Shown: positions 45,312 through 55,950 of the stretch, piece by piece | How positions within the stretch are numbered: the first letter of the stretch is position 1 | Layout of the letters: each line of letters opens with the position of its first letter | Assembly: GCF_042140125.1 (NCBI RefSeq) | Contig: NZ_CP159473.1 | DNA: 64,000 nt | Source: Rhodophyticola sp017644125 | Lineage (GTDB): Bacteria > Pseudomonadota > Alphaproteobacteria > Rhodobacterales > Rhodobacteraceae | Reading direction: 5' to 3' (one strand) | The notes under the pieces: model-generated | Told to the model about the DNA's origin: nothing | Databases searched by the model: none | The model's input: the letters and a program-made list of their open reading frames with translations, nothing else | Made by a program: the position numbers and the translations under genes

Positions 45312-45674
45312 CTACATGAACCCGAGTTCGAGCCGGGCTTCGTCGCTCATCATGTCCATGCCCCAGGGCGGTTCCCAGGTGAGTTGCACATTGACGGTCT
45401 TGACCCCGTCGAGCGGTTCGATGGCATCGGCCACCCAGCCGGGCATCTCGCCGGCCACGGGGCAGCCGGGCGCGGTGAGCGTCATGATGATCTCGACATC
45501 GTTCTCGGCCCCGATATCGACCGTGTAGACCAGACCGAGATCGTAGATATTCACCGGAATTTCAGGGTCATAGACGGATCGGCATGCCTCGACCACGCTG
45601 TCGTAGAGCGGGTGATCGGTGCTTGACGGCCTGATCAGCGGCGTACCTTCAAGATGCTCTTGAGTCTGGGACAT
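45312..45674 (-). CDS. sufT: SufT-like (MIP18/DUF59) Fe-S assembly protein
   Basis: Assists maturation of Fe-S proteins. A MIP18 domain occupies most of the 120 residues: conserved VYDPEIPVNIYDLGLVY, the reactive Cys in LTAPGCPVAGEMP and the C-terminal WEPPWGMDMMSDEARLELG. The N-terminus carries a short hydrophilic extension of about 20 residues. Divergent from tgt across 200 bp that contain a tandem 11-bp repeat. Confidence 0.92.
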   Translation of the reverse strand: MSQTQEHLEGTPLIRPSSTDHPLYDSVVEACRSVYDPEIPVNIYDLGLVYTVDIGAENDVEIIMTLTAPGCPVAGEMPGWVADAIEPLDGVKTVNVQLTWEPPWGMDMMSDEARLELGFM

Positions 45675-45767
45675 GGGGCGGCCTTCACTGCGCTATTCTT
45701 GACAGAAGATATAAGGATTGGAACCGGGTCCGTAAAGGGTGCGTTGACCGCCATCGCGGGCCCCTGA

Positions 45768-45789
45768 GGTATATCAATGGTATATCAAT
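45768..45789. promoter_or_regulatory. tandem 11-bp direct repeat between sufT and tgt
   Basis: GGTATATCAAT occurs twice without a gap (45768-45778, 45779-45789). The 11-bp period puts both copies on one DNA face, which fits a protein-binding site. A TTGACC element (45744-45749) lies 20 bp before the first TATATC. Confidence 0.5.
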
Positions 45790-45874
45790 TCACGCCGCCC
45801 CACGCCATTGCCGGAGCGGGCCGCCGGTGCAAACCGGTCTTGGCAAGCCGCGAGCTTGGGCGTATCGGGACCGG

Positions 45875-47005
45875 ATGTCTGATCGATTTACCTTCTCCGT
45901 GAGTGCAACCAGCGGCGACGCGCGCGTCGGCGAGATGTCCACCCCGCGCGGCAAGATCCGCACACCCGCCTTCATGCCGCTGGGCACCGCGGCAACGGTC
46001 AAGGCGATGATGCCGGAGTCCGTGCGCGCGACCGGGGCGGATATCATTCTGGGCAATACCTATCATCTCATGCTGCGCCCGGGGGCGGAGCGGATCGCGG
46101 CGCTGGGCGGGCTGCACCGGTTCATGAACTGGGAGCGGCCGATCCTGACCGACAGCGGCGGATTTCAGGTGATGAGCCTGGCCGATCTGCGCAAGCTGAC
46201 CGAAGAGGGCGTCCGCTTCAAATCGCATATCGACGGCTCGAAACATATGTTGAGCCCGGAACGGTCGATCGAGATCCAGACGCTTCTGGGCTCGGATATC
46301 GTGATGTGTTTCGACGAATGCCCGGCCCTGCCTGCGGATCGCACCCGGATCGCGGAGAGCATGCGGATGTCGATGCGCTGGGCCGTGCGGTCGCGCGACG
46401 CGTTCGGCGACCGGCCCGGCCATGCGCTCTTCGGCATTCAGCAGGGCGGCCTTGAACGGGATCTGCGCGAGGAGAGTGCCGAGGCGCTGAAACGCATCGG
46501 GTTCGACGGCTACGCGGTGGGCGGTCTGGCCGTGGGCGAGGGGCAGGAGGCGATGTTCGACTGTCTCGACTTCGCGACCGGCATGCTGCCCGAGGACAGA
46601 CCCCGCTATCTGATGGGGGTGGGCAAGCCCGACGATATCGTGGGCGCGGTGAAACGCGGGATCGACATGATGGATTGCGTCCTGCCGTCCCGCTCCGGGC
46701 GGACGGGGCAGGCCTTCACCCGGCGCGGGGTGGTGAACATCAAGAACGCGCGCCATGCCGACGACCCGAGGCCGCTGGACGAGGCCTGCACCTGTCCGGC
46801 CTGTTCGCAGTACAGCCGCGCCTATCTGCATTACGTGTTCCGGGCGGGGGAAATCATCAGCTCGATGCTGCTGACATGGCACAACCTGCATTACTATCAG
46901 GAGCTTATGGCCGGGATCCGCGGCGCGATCGCCGCGGACAGGTTCGAGGCATGGGAGGCGGATTTCCACGCGCTCCGCGCCCAGGGCGATATCGAGCCGC
47001 TCTAG
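45875..47005 (+). CDS. tgt: queuine/preQ1 tRNA-guanine transglycosylase
   Basis: Exchanges guanine-34 for preQ1 in GUN-anticodon tRNAs, the step before QueA. 376 residues from ATG 45875 (MSDRFTFSVSATSG). Catalytic Asp in LTDSGGFQVMSL, the substrate region GGLAVGEGQ, and the zinc site C-x-C-x2-C...H in CTCPACSQYSRAYLHYVF plus the later His of TWHNLHYY. No preQ1 riboswitch was seen in the 200-bp leader. Its stop and the convergent TenA-like stop share the palindrome CTAG. Confidence 0.96.
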   Translation: MSDRFTFSVSATSGDARVGEMSTPRGKIRTPAFMPLGTAATVKAMMPESVRATGADIILGNTYHLMLRPGAERIAALGGLHRFMNWERPILTDSGGFQVMSLADLRKLTEEGVRFKSHIDGSKHMLSPERSIEIQTLLGSDIVMCFDECPALPADRTRIAESMRMSMRWAVRSRDAFGDRPGHALFGIQQGGLERDLREESAEALKRIGFDGYAVGGLAVGEGQEAMFDCLDFATGMLPEDRPRYLMGVGKPDDIVGAVKRGIDMMDCVLPSRSGRTGQAFTRRGVVNIKNARHADDPRPLDEACTCPACSQYSRAYLHYVFRAGEIISSMLLTWHNLHYYQELMAGIRGAIAADRFEAWEADFHALRAQGDIEPL

Positions 47006-47757
47006 CTGGGCGGAATGGCCGGTTTGTCGATCCCGTAATGGGCCGCGTCATTGGGTTGGGTCCCCGTCGCGGCGGCGAAATTCTGATACTCGTAAATCTG
47101 GGCGAAGCCGTAAATCAGCTGCGCATAGGACGTATCCAGGACGCCCGGATTCTGGGTCATGTAGCTGTCGAGGAAATTGCCCATGGCATAGGCGCCCGAG
47201 GGATCGTTGTTTTCGGTGATCCATTCGCCATAGACATTCGAGGGCTGCGGCGGGTTCATCTGGCCGGCAAGCCATGCCCAGAGATATTCGCACGGGATCA
47301 TGACGATCAGGCAATAGATCGGATCGAGCCGGGCGGCCACGTTGCCTTCGTATTCGGCATAATCCTTCGTGACCTGCGGCGGCGAGATGGAGGCGGCGGA
47401 GGAGACGTGCCATGTATCAGGAAACGTGGCGTTATATCTTTGATATCCTGCCAGTTTCTTGCTCAGGAAGGCATTCAACGGCGTATTGGGCGTGGTCTTG
47501 GACACCGCGGTCTGATAGGCGTCGGCGCCTTCGAAACAGTAATAGGCATCGGCCACGTTGTAGCCGCCATATTGATTGGGATCGAGCGTGCCGGCGTTGA
47601 TCCCCTGAAGATAGGGCAGGGCAAGCGTATCGGTTGCCACATCTTGCACCCCTCTCCACATTTTCCAGAATAGCGAATCCGCCGGCGGCGGCGCGGTGGA
47701 GAGTTGGTGTTTTTCGATGATATCGGAAATATCGGGCAGACGGCGATTACCACGCAT
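47002..47757 (-). CDS. TenA-like (heme oxygenase fold) protein
   Basis: Helical protein of 251 residues resembling TenA/PqqC-type folds. The TenA nucleophile position looks conserved as Cys156 in VMIPCEYLWAWLAG (compare LPCxWxY), and a Glu in FAQIYEYQNF matches the second TenA catalytic residue. An N-terminal stretch of about 25 residues is extra, and there is no signal peptide. TenA enzymes hydrolyse aminopyrimidines for thiamine salvage, but no thiamine genes or TPP riboswitch are nearby, so the substrate is uncertain. Start set at ATG 47757, with AAAGGT ahead of it; a much longer frame upstream looks non-coding. Confidence 0.6.
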   Translation of the reverse strand: MRGNRRLPDISDIIEKHQLSTAPPPADSLFWKMWRGVQDVATDTLALPYLQGINAGTLDPNQYGGYNVADAYYCFEGADAYQTAVSKTTPNTPLNAFLSKKLAGYQRYNATFPDTWHVSSAASISPPQVTKDYAEYEGNVAARLDPIYCLIVMIPCEYLWAWLAGQMNPPQPSNVYGEWITENNDPSGAYAMGNFLDSYMTQNPGVLDTSYAQLIYGFAQIYEYQNFAAATGTQPNDAAHYGIDKPAIPPS

Positions 47758-48235
47758 ATTCGGAGACCTTTCATGAAGAGTGACGATGCCGGGTAATCTT
47801 ACGCTATAGGTTTGCGGGGAATTGGCAATTGCCCGATGAATTGCGCCCGCATTCCGGGAAGAGGCGTTCGGCAATTCGAAACGCGTGGCGAACTGCGGGG
47901 TCCATGGGCGGATACCAAGGCGGTCGGGCGTCTTCGGACGGAGGCCACGGAAATCGCGGGGGAGGTGGGCGCGGGCGGCTTTCGCCGCGCCCCGGTCAGG
48001 CCGTCCCGACGCCTCGAAGATGGCCATATTTTGCGGTTATTCCCGGTGGAGAAGGCAAATCTTGCCTTGTGCCGGCCTTCATGGCTGTGCAGGTTGCATT
48101 AAGGATCGCGCCCCGGATGTGCTTGAATTTGCCCGCCGGGTGCCCCAGATTAAGACCTTCTGATCCGGAGAGGGCCAGGGGGATTGCTGCCAAGTCAGGG
48201 TCCCGTGCCCTCTTGCCAAGAATAAGGAAGGCAAG
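47758..48235. other. 478-bp intergenic region before lon
   Basis: Holds the upstream region of the TenA-like gene on the left and the lon leader on the right. Visible: a palindrome GGCAATTGCC (47824-47833) with further GGCAATT copies nearby, a GC-rich hairpin at about 47966-47993, and a 7-bp hairpin AAGGCAA-ATC-TTGCCTT (48052-48068). No coding frame with a ribosome binding site was seen. A small RNA is possible but unsupported. Confidence 0.5.
48122..48150 (+). promoter_or_regulatory. sigma32-type heat-shock promoter of lon
   Basis: CTTGAA, 15-bp spacer, CCCCAGAT, close to the RpoH consensus CTTGAA and CCCCATNT. About 85 bp upstream of the start codon. Confidence 0.75.

Positions 48236-48238
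<3 letters not shown>
48212..48238 (+). promoter_or_regulatory. hairpin enclosing the lon ribosome binding site
   Basis: CTTGCC (48212-48217) can pair with GGCAAG (48230-48235), which touches the ATG (48236). The 12-nt loop holds the AAGGA of the Shine-Dalgarno sequence. This is a candidate RNA thermosensor or translational brake. Confidence 0.4.
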
Positions 48239-50641
<2,403 letters not shown>

Positions 50642-50666
50642 CGACCGCGCCGTATAGGTGACTGCG

Positions 50667-50701
50667 AAAAGCGTGCCCGGTTTTCCCGGCACGCTTTTTT
50701 C
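50667..50701 (+). terminator. rho-independent terminator after lon
   Basis: AAAAGCGTGCC...GGCACGCTTTTTT: long stem with TTTT in the loop and a six-T run. A strong intrinsic terminator. Confidence 0.9.
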
Positions 50702-50851
50702 TTTGCCCCGCAGGCGCGCGGCCCCCTTGCCCCGGGCCCTGTCGAAGCGCCCGGGATAGCGGCTGCGGAGGGGCAAACCTGGGCCCGGCGGGGTGGGGAG
50801 GACAGCCGCAAGTGGCGTCATGCGGTCTTGAGGATTGACCGGGTTGTTCTT

Positions 50852-50880
50852 TTGACGGCTGTGCAAAGGACCGCTAGGCT
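50852..50880 (+). promoter_or_regulatory. promoter of the HU-like gene
   Basis: TTGACG, 17-bp spacer, TAGGCT, about 37 bp before the start. The downstream tRNA-Val begins 14 bp after this gene and probably shares the promoter. Confidence 0.6.
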
Positions 50881-50917
50881 GTGTTCTGAGTTGCAACAAT
50901 GAGCAGGGGGCCAGATC

Positions 50918-51445
50918 ATGGCCACGAGCAGCAAACCACGCAAATCCACACCCGCGGGGCGGCGGCGCACGAAAACCGCAAGATCTGCCCCGAAGGACGC
51001 CACCGCCGCAGCGATGCCCGCGGCGGAGACGGAGGCCGAAGCCCCTGTGCATAATGCGGCGCACAAGGTGACGCGGGGCGCGGCGTCGGCGGCAGACGCT
51101 GAGGTGGCCGGGGCACCCCCCGCGGCCGAGCCGGTCGTGGAGGTGGCCGATGCGGAAACCGGCACCGGAGGGACAGGCAGCGAGAAGTTCAAGCGCGGCG
51201 ATCTGCTGGCGGCGGTCGCGGCCCGCTCCGCGATGAAGCGGAGCGATTTGCGGATCGTGGTGGAACTGGTCCTTGAGGAGCTTGGCAAGGCGCTCGACAG
51301 CGGCAAGGATCTGGTCGTGCCGCCCCTTGGCAAGGTCAATGTCAAACGCCGCAATCCGGCGAGGAACGGCGATGTTCTGGTCACCCGGATCAAGCGGCAT
51401 CAGTCGTCGCCGGAAGGTCTTGCGAAGCCGGGCGAGGATGGCTAA
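50918..51445 (+). CDS. HU-family DNA-binding protein with long N-terminal tail
   Basis: Histone-like protein of 175 residues. The HU/IHF domain occupies about 88-162 (FKRGDLLAAVAARSAMKRSDLR..., DLVVPPLGKVNVKRRNPARNGDVLV). It follows a low-complexity N-terminal extension (1-85), basic at first (Ser/Lys/Arg, TSSKPRKSTPAGRRRTKTAR) and then Ala/Glu/Pro-rich. Canonical HU proteins are about 90 residues with no such tail. The tail may add nonspecific DNA or protein contacts. Confidence 0.85.
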   Translation: MATSSKPRKSTPAGRRRTKTARSAPKDATAAAMPAAETEAEAPVHNAAHKVTRGAASAADAEVAGAPPAAEPVVEVADAETGTGGTGSEKFKRGDLLAAVAARSAMKRSDLRIVVELVLEELGKALDSGKDLVVPPLGKVNVKRRNPARNGDVLVTRIKRHQSSPEGLAKPGEDG

Positions 51446-51458
51446 AAGCCCGCCCTAC

Positions 51459-51533
51459 GGGTGATTAGCTCAGTGGTAGAGCGCTTCGTTCACATCGAAG
51501 ATGTCGGGAGTTCAAATCTCTCATCACCCACCA
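51459..51533 (+). tRNA. tRNA-Val (CAC)
   Basis: Full cloverleaf of 75 nt: acceptor GGGTGAT/ATCACCC, anticodon stem CTTCG/CGAAG with loop TTCACAT (anticodon CAC), T-stem GGGAG/CTCTC and encoded CCA. Starts 14 bp after the HU-like gene. Confidence 0.97.
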
Positions 51534-51644
51534 TGCCTTCCTTCTGTCTTGCTGCCGGGTTTCGCGCGGACAGGGTGTGCGCGGTTGCCGGTGTCCCTCG
51601 GGCGTGCGGGTAATGACCTGGGAAGAGGCGCGCCCGTCCGGCGG

Positions 51645-51875
51645 TCAGCGCAGCTCTCCTATTCTGGCAAGCGGATGGGGATTTGCCGGGGCACTCGGAA
51701 CCTCCGGCAGGCCGATATCGCGGGCCAGATGGGGATCGGTCATCGCCCGGTCGACGGCGCGGGCCTGTCGGCGGTGATCCGCCGCGCGGAGAACTGCCTT
51801 GAGCATCAGCGACAGAAAGCCCGGAAAGCGGACTTTGGGATAAGCGGGCGCGGTGCGGGTGATCGGGCGGGCCAT
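51645..51875 (-). CDS. small DUF1127-like protein divergent from soxR
   Basis: 76 residues from ATG 51875, which has GAGGAGAAAG ahead of it. Contains a basic helix and a DUF1127-like ending (RAVDRAMTDPHLARDIGLPEVP), but the match is partial and no function is known. Its promoter carries the SoxR box with a 19-bp spacer, so it should respond to redox-active compounds. Confidence 0.75.
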   Translation of the reverse strand: MARPITRTAPAYPKVRFPGFLSLMLKAVLRAADHRRQARAVDRAMTDPHLARDIGLPEVPSAPANPHPLARIGELR

Positions 51876-51912
51876 GGGCTTTCTCCTCTTGGCGAATTGT
51901 CTCAACAGGGTC

Positions 51913-51943
51913 ACGCTACGACCTCAAGTGAACTTGAGGTAAA
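51913..51943. promoter_or_regulatory. SoxR box inside a 19-bp-spacer promoter
   Basis: CCTCAAGTGAACTTGAGG (51922-51939) is one base from the E. coli SoxR operator. On the minus strand it lies between a TTTACC -35 (51938-51943) and a TAGCGT -10 (51913-51918) separated by 19 bp, the stretched spacing needed for MerR-type activation. Confidence 0.85.
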
Positions 51944-51949
51944 GCGGAA

Positions 51950-52423
51950 ATGTCGGCGATTGCGAAGGATCTGAGTGTGGGGGCCATGGCGGCACGGGCG
52001 GGGGTCGCGGTTTCAACGCTCCATTATTACGAGGCGGAGGGGCTGATCAGTTCATGGCGGAACAGCGCCAATCATCGCCGCTACGACCGGCGGGAGCTGC
52101 GCCGGGTGGCGATCATCCGCGCGGCGCAATCGGTGGGCGTACCGCTGTCTGAAATCAGGATCGTGCTGGACGCGGTGCCGCCCAATTCGGTTGTCACCGC
52201 CGCCGACTGGGCCCGCGCGGCGGAGCCATGGGCGGCGCGGCTGGATGCGCAGATCGAGACCCTGCAGCGATTGCGCAAGCAGATGGCATCGTGCATCGGC
52301 TGTGGCTGCCTGTCGCTGGAGACCTGCCCGCTTTACAATCCCCGGGACACGCTTGCCGCCAACGGGCCGGGCGCGAGACGCTGGACCGGCGCGCCGGAGG
52401 AGCGGAGCACACTGGAAGGCTGA
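51950..52423 (+). CDS. soxR: redox-sensing transcriptional activator SoxR
   Basis: MerR-family dimer that activates promoters when its [2Fe-2S] cluster is oxidised. 157 residues. N-terminal HTH (SVGAMAARAGVAVSTLHYYEAEGLI), long dimerisation helix, and the four-cysteine cluster motif CIGCGCLSLETC intact. The operator lies 10-27 bp upstream of the start codon, so soxR is probably autorepressed while the divergent gene is activated. Confidence 0.97.
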   Translation: MSAIAKDLSVGAMAARAGVAVSTLHYYEAEGLISSWRNSANHRRYDRRELRRVAIIRAAQSVGVPLSEIRIVLDAVPPNSVVTAADWARAAEPWAARLDAQIETLQRLRKQMASCIGCGCLSLETCPLYNPRDTLAANGPGARRWTGAPEERSTLEG

Positions 52424-52487
52424 GGCGCACGGGCGCGCGGGCCCGGCGGCTTGCGCCCGGCCGCGTTCCGGCCTAGGGGCTGCGCCC

Positions 52488-53078
52488 ATGTATCCGGTCT
52501 ATATCCTGCGCCATGGCGAGACGACCTGGAACCTGGACCGCCGGGTTCAGGGCAGGCTTGATGCGCCATTGACCGACAGGGGCCGTGCCCAGGCTGCGGC
52601 CCAGGGCCGGATCGTGGCGGAAATCTTGGCGGCGCATGCCGATCTGGCGGTTCATTGCAGCCCGCAGGGCCGTGCCCGCGCCACATGGGAGGTCGCGGCG
52701 AACTGCGCGGGCCATGACGGCCCGGTGCGCCTTGACGCGCGGCTGGCGGAGGTGGATATGGGCGCGTGGCAGGGGTTGACCCATGGGGAGATCGCGCCCC
52801 GCTGGCCCGGGATCTACACCGCCCATGACACCGTGTTCGCCCTGTCCCTGAACACCCCCGGAGGGGAGCGCTATGCCAGCCTTGCCGCCCGCGTCTCCGG
52901 CTTTCTGGGGGATCTGTCGGGTCCCGCGCTGTTGGTGACCCATGGCATCACGTCATCGGTTCTGCGCGGCCAGCTTCTGGGGCTGGAGTTTGACGAAATG
53001 GCCTGGCTGGATCATGAGCAGGGCGTGGTTTTCGCAATCGAGAACGGCGTGGAGACGGTTCTGCGCCCGGGCTCCTGA
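52488..53078 (+). CDS. histidine phosphatase (phosphoglycerate mutase-like)
   Basis: 196-residue branch-1 histidine phosphatase with catalytic RHGET near the N-terminus and VTHGIT supplying the second histidine. Short, without extra domains; a house-cleaning phosphatase rather than glycolytic mutase is likely. Start at ATG 52488 (YPVYILRHGE). Confidence 0.88.
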   Translation: MYPVYILRHGETTWNLDRRVQGRLDAPLTDRGRAQAAAQGRIVAEILAAHADLAVHCSPQGRARATWEVAANCAGHDGPVRLDARLAEVDMGAWQGLTHGEIAPRWPGIYTAHDTVFALSLNTPGGERYASLAARVSGFLGDLSGPALLVTHGITSSVLRGQLLGLEFDEMAWLDHEQGVVFAIENGVETVLRPGS

Positions 53079-53216
53079 GGGGGGAGGTCTCGGCGGCTTC
53101 GGGTTCATGTCGGGGAGGGGGGCCATGGGCCGCACCCGGCGCGGCGGAAGTTTCGGGAGGCGGCCGCAAGCTGCGGGCGCATCCGCCCGAGAGACGCGGC
53201 CGGGATGAAACCGCGC

Positions 53217-53244
53217 TTGCGTCCGCCCCCGGCTATTTGCTAGA
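53217..53244 (+). promoter_or_regulatory. promoter of tRNA-Val (UAC)
   Basis: TTGCGT, 16-bp spacer, GCTAGA, ending 12 bp before the tRNA, the usual arrangement for a stable-RNA promoter. Confidence 0.5.
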
Positions 53245-53255
53245 GCGGCGCGGGC

Positions 53256-53331
<76 letters not shown>

Positions 53332-53599
53332 TCTCCTTTCCACGACTTGCCGCGGTTCCCTTTGTGCCTCGCGGAATATGCGTCGGGTCGGAAGACCCGC
53401 GTGCGGTTCGAAGCAGACCGGCACAGGGGCAGATTTCCTGGCGGCCTATCCAGATCTGAGCAATTTCGCATAGCTTTCGATTTGAATCGTACCTTTCGTG
53501 CGCAGGTGCACATTATCTGTGGGTGGAACACCCTGCCCAAACCCCACCGGAGACCCTACCTATCCTGCAACGCGAGTTGCCCGAGAAGGAGGCCCCGAG

Positions 53600-54538
53600 A
53601 TGAGCTGGAACCCCGCCCTTGACCCAGAGTGCCCCACCGGAGACGGTGTCGACGCGATCGAAACCGTGATCGTCCCGCGCGCCCGCGATCTGGGGGATTT
53701 CGAAGTCCGCCGGGCCCTGCCGGCGCCGAAACGCCAGATGGTCGGCCCGTTCATATTCTTCGACCAGATGGGCCCGGCGGAGTTCGTGACCGGGCAGGGG
53801 GTGGATATCCGCCCGCATCCGCATATCGGGCTGGCGACGGTCACCTATCTCTATCAGGGCAAGTTCCATCACCGCGACAGCCTCGGCACGGATCAGTGGA
53901 TCGAACCCGGCGCGGTGAACCTTATGACCGCGGGCCACGGGATCACCCATTCCGAGCGGATCGACGAGGACATGCTCAAGGCGCCCTACACGCTGGCGGG
54001 CATCCAGACATGGATCGCGCTGCCGAAAGGGGCCGAGGATGGCGCGCCGGGCTTCGTGCATGCGGGCAAGTCCGAATTGCCGATGATGGAGGGCGAGGGC
54101 AAGGAACTGCGCCTGATCCTGGGCCATGCCTATGGCGAGCGCGCCCCGGTCGAAACCGCGTCGGAGATGTTCTATGCGGATGCGGTGTTGCAGCCCGGCG
54201 CGACGCTGCCGATGCCCGACGATCACGAGGATCGCGGGGCCTATGTGGTGACGGGCGCGGTGAAGATTGCCGGGCAACGGTTCGAGGCCGGGCAGATGAT
54301 GGTGTTCCGCCCCGGGGACCGGGTGTCGATGACGGCCGGCGCACAGGGCGCGCGGGTGATGATCCTTGGTGGTGAGACGCTGGAGGGGCCGCGCTACATC
54401 TGGTGGAATTTCGTGGCGTCCTCGAAAGAGCGGATCGACGAGGCGAAGGAGGCGTGGCGGCAGGGCGACTGGCAGCATGGCCGGTTCCAGTTGCCGCCGG
54501 GCGATGAGGAGGAGTTCATTTCCTTGCCGAGCCGGTAG
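53600..54538 (+). CDS. pirin family protein
   Basis: Bicupin metal-binding protein of 312 residues. The N-terminal cupin has the iron-binding set HPHIGLATVTYLYQG plus nearby HRDS and HSERIDE. The C-terminal pirin domain follows (about 185-290). Pirins include quercetinase-like enzymes and regulators; which applies is unknown. Start ATG 53600 has GGAGG ahead of it. The leader contains CGATT-TG-AATCG (53478-53489). Confidence 0.9.
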   Translation: MSWNPALDPECPTGDGVDAIETVIVPRARDLGDFEVRRALPAPKRQMVGPFIFFDQMGPAEFVTGQGVDIRPHPHIGLATVTYLYQGKFHHRDSLGTDQWIEPGAVNLMTAGHGITHSERIDEDMLKAPYTLAGIQTWIALPKGAEDGAPGFVHAGKSELPMMEGEGKELRLILGHAYGERAPVETASEMFYADAVLQPGATLPMPDDHEDRGAYVVTGAVKIAGQRFEAGQMMVFRPGDRVSMTAGAQGARVMILGGETLEGPRYIWWNFVASSKERIDEAKEAWRQGDWQHGRFQLPPGDEEEFISLPSR

Positions 54539-54758
54539 GGCGTTGCGCGCCATGGGTGGCGTCGGGGTTCCGGCCGCGGCGCTTGCCGGCCTCCGGCGGA
54601 CCGTCGCCTTGCGCGTCCGATCCGCCGGGGGCGAAACTCCATGACCCCGCGCGCCGGTTTCGCGGACCGGCGCAGGGCGCGTGGCGGCATCGCCGCGCGG
54701 CGCTGGCGCCGGCGCGGGTATCGGTGTAGCCCGGGTGGTGACGACGGGAGGAGCGGGG

Positions 54759-55715
54759 ATGCTGAGCGCGGATCGGGACAGGGGCATCGGACTGGGCCAG
54801 GTGGCGATCGGCCTGATCCTGGTGGCGATGCTGTTCATCTCGGTCAACGACATGATCATCAAGCTTCTGTCCGAGGATTTCCCGCTGCATCAGATGGTGT
54901 TCATCCGGTCGGCCATCGGCCTGTGCATGGCCTTGGCCTTCGTGCGGATGGAGGGCGGCTTTCACCTGCTCCGGACGCGCAGGCCGGGGCTGCATCTGTT
55001 GCGCGCGTCGCTGATCGTGTTCGCCAACATGACCTTTTTCGCGGCCCTTGCGGTGATGCCGCTTGGCACGGCGACGGCGCTTTTCTTCATCGCGCCGCTT
55101 TGCATCACGCTGTTGTCGATCCCGGTTCTGGGCGAAACGGTGGGCCCGCGCCGGTTGGGCGCGGTTCTGGTGGGGTTTCTGGGGGTCATCGTGATGATGC
55201 GCCCATGGGCCGACGCGGGCGAGGGGATCGGATGGGCCGCGGCCCTGCCGCTTCTGGCGGCCTTGGGCTATGCGGGCATGCAGGTTCTGACGCGCAAGCT
55301 GGGCGCGGGGTCCAGCGCGGCGGCGATGTCGGTCTACATCCATCTGGCATTTCTGACCGTGGGGGCGGGGTTTTTCCTTGTCGCGGGAGACGGGCGTTTC
55401 GCCGACGGGGTGAGCAATGAAAGTCTGGTGTTCCTGCTGCGGGCATGGGTCTGGCCGGAGACCGCGGAGATCTGGCTTTTCGTGCTGATCGGGGTTCTGG
55501 GCGGTTGCATCGGCTATGCTCTGAGCCAGGCTTACCGGCTGGGAGATCCGGCCACCATCGCGCCGTTCGAATACGCCGCCCTGCCGATGGCGATTTTCTG
55601 GGGCTGGATGGTCTTCGGTGAGGTGCCGGAGGCCCATGTCTGGGCGGGTATCGTTCTGATCGCGGTGGCGGGGCTTTACGTGTTCTGGCGCGAACGGAAG
55701 CTCGGCACGCGGTAG
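54759..55715 (+). CDS. EamA/DMT family transporter
   Basis: Ten-helix drug/metabolite exporter with two EamA units, 318 residues from ATG 54759. Helix 1 region VAIGLILVAMLFISVNDMIIKLLS and the second-half motif IAPFEYAALPMAIFWGWMVFGEVP are typical. Substrate unknown. ATG follows GGAGGAGCGGGG. Confidence 0.85.
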   Translation: MLSADRDRGIGLGQVAIGLILVAMLFISVNDMIIKLLSEDFPLHQMVFIRSAIGLCMALAFVRMEGGFHLLRTRRPGLHLLRASLIVFANMTFFAALAVMPLGTATALFFIAPLCITLLSIPVLGETVGPRRLGAVLVGFLGVIVMMRPWADAGEGIGWAAALPLLAALGYAGMQVLTRKLGAGSSAAAMSVYIHLAFLTVGAGFFLVAGDGRFADGVSNESLVFLLRAWVWPETAEIWLFVLIGVLGGCIGYALSQAYRLGDPATIAPFEYAALPMAIFWGWMVFGEVPEAHVWAGIVLIAVAGLYVFWRERKLGTR

Positions 55716-55882
55716 ATGCCGCGTTTTCGCGCCGGGGCTTGGCGCGCGCCATCGGGCGGCGGGCCGCGCAATCCGGCCGCGCCCGCAGGTCCGATCCGGC
55801 GACCGGGCGCTTCGGTTTCGCCCGACGGCCGCGATGGCCTAAACCTTGGATCGATGCGGGGCGTTTTTGCGTCTCTGCCCGC

Positions 55883-55911
55883 TTGACGGGGCGCAAAGCA
55901 CAGCATAGACC
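55883..55911 (+). promoter_or_regulatory. promoter of the tRNA-Asp pair
   Basis: TTGACG, 17-bp spacer, TAGACC, 39 bp before the first tRNA-Asp. The second tRNA follows after 37 bp without another clear promoter, so they are probably cotranscribed. Confidence 0.6.
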
Positions 55912-55950
55912 ACGCGTCACGCCACGGGCCTTTGGTCCGGCGGATGGTGA

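Noticed and set aside
45675..45874. A preQ1 riboswitch before tgt
   Set aside because: Neither the short preQ1-I pseudoknot pattern nor its A-rich tail is visible.
47758..48000. A TPP riboswitch before the TenA-like gene
   Set aside because: The conserved CTGAGA and ACCTGA-type elements are not found on that strand.
47812..48102. Possible ORF of 96 codons in the gap before lon
   Set aside because: Non-ATG start without a ribosome binding site and a composition like translated non-coding GC-rich DNA.
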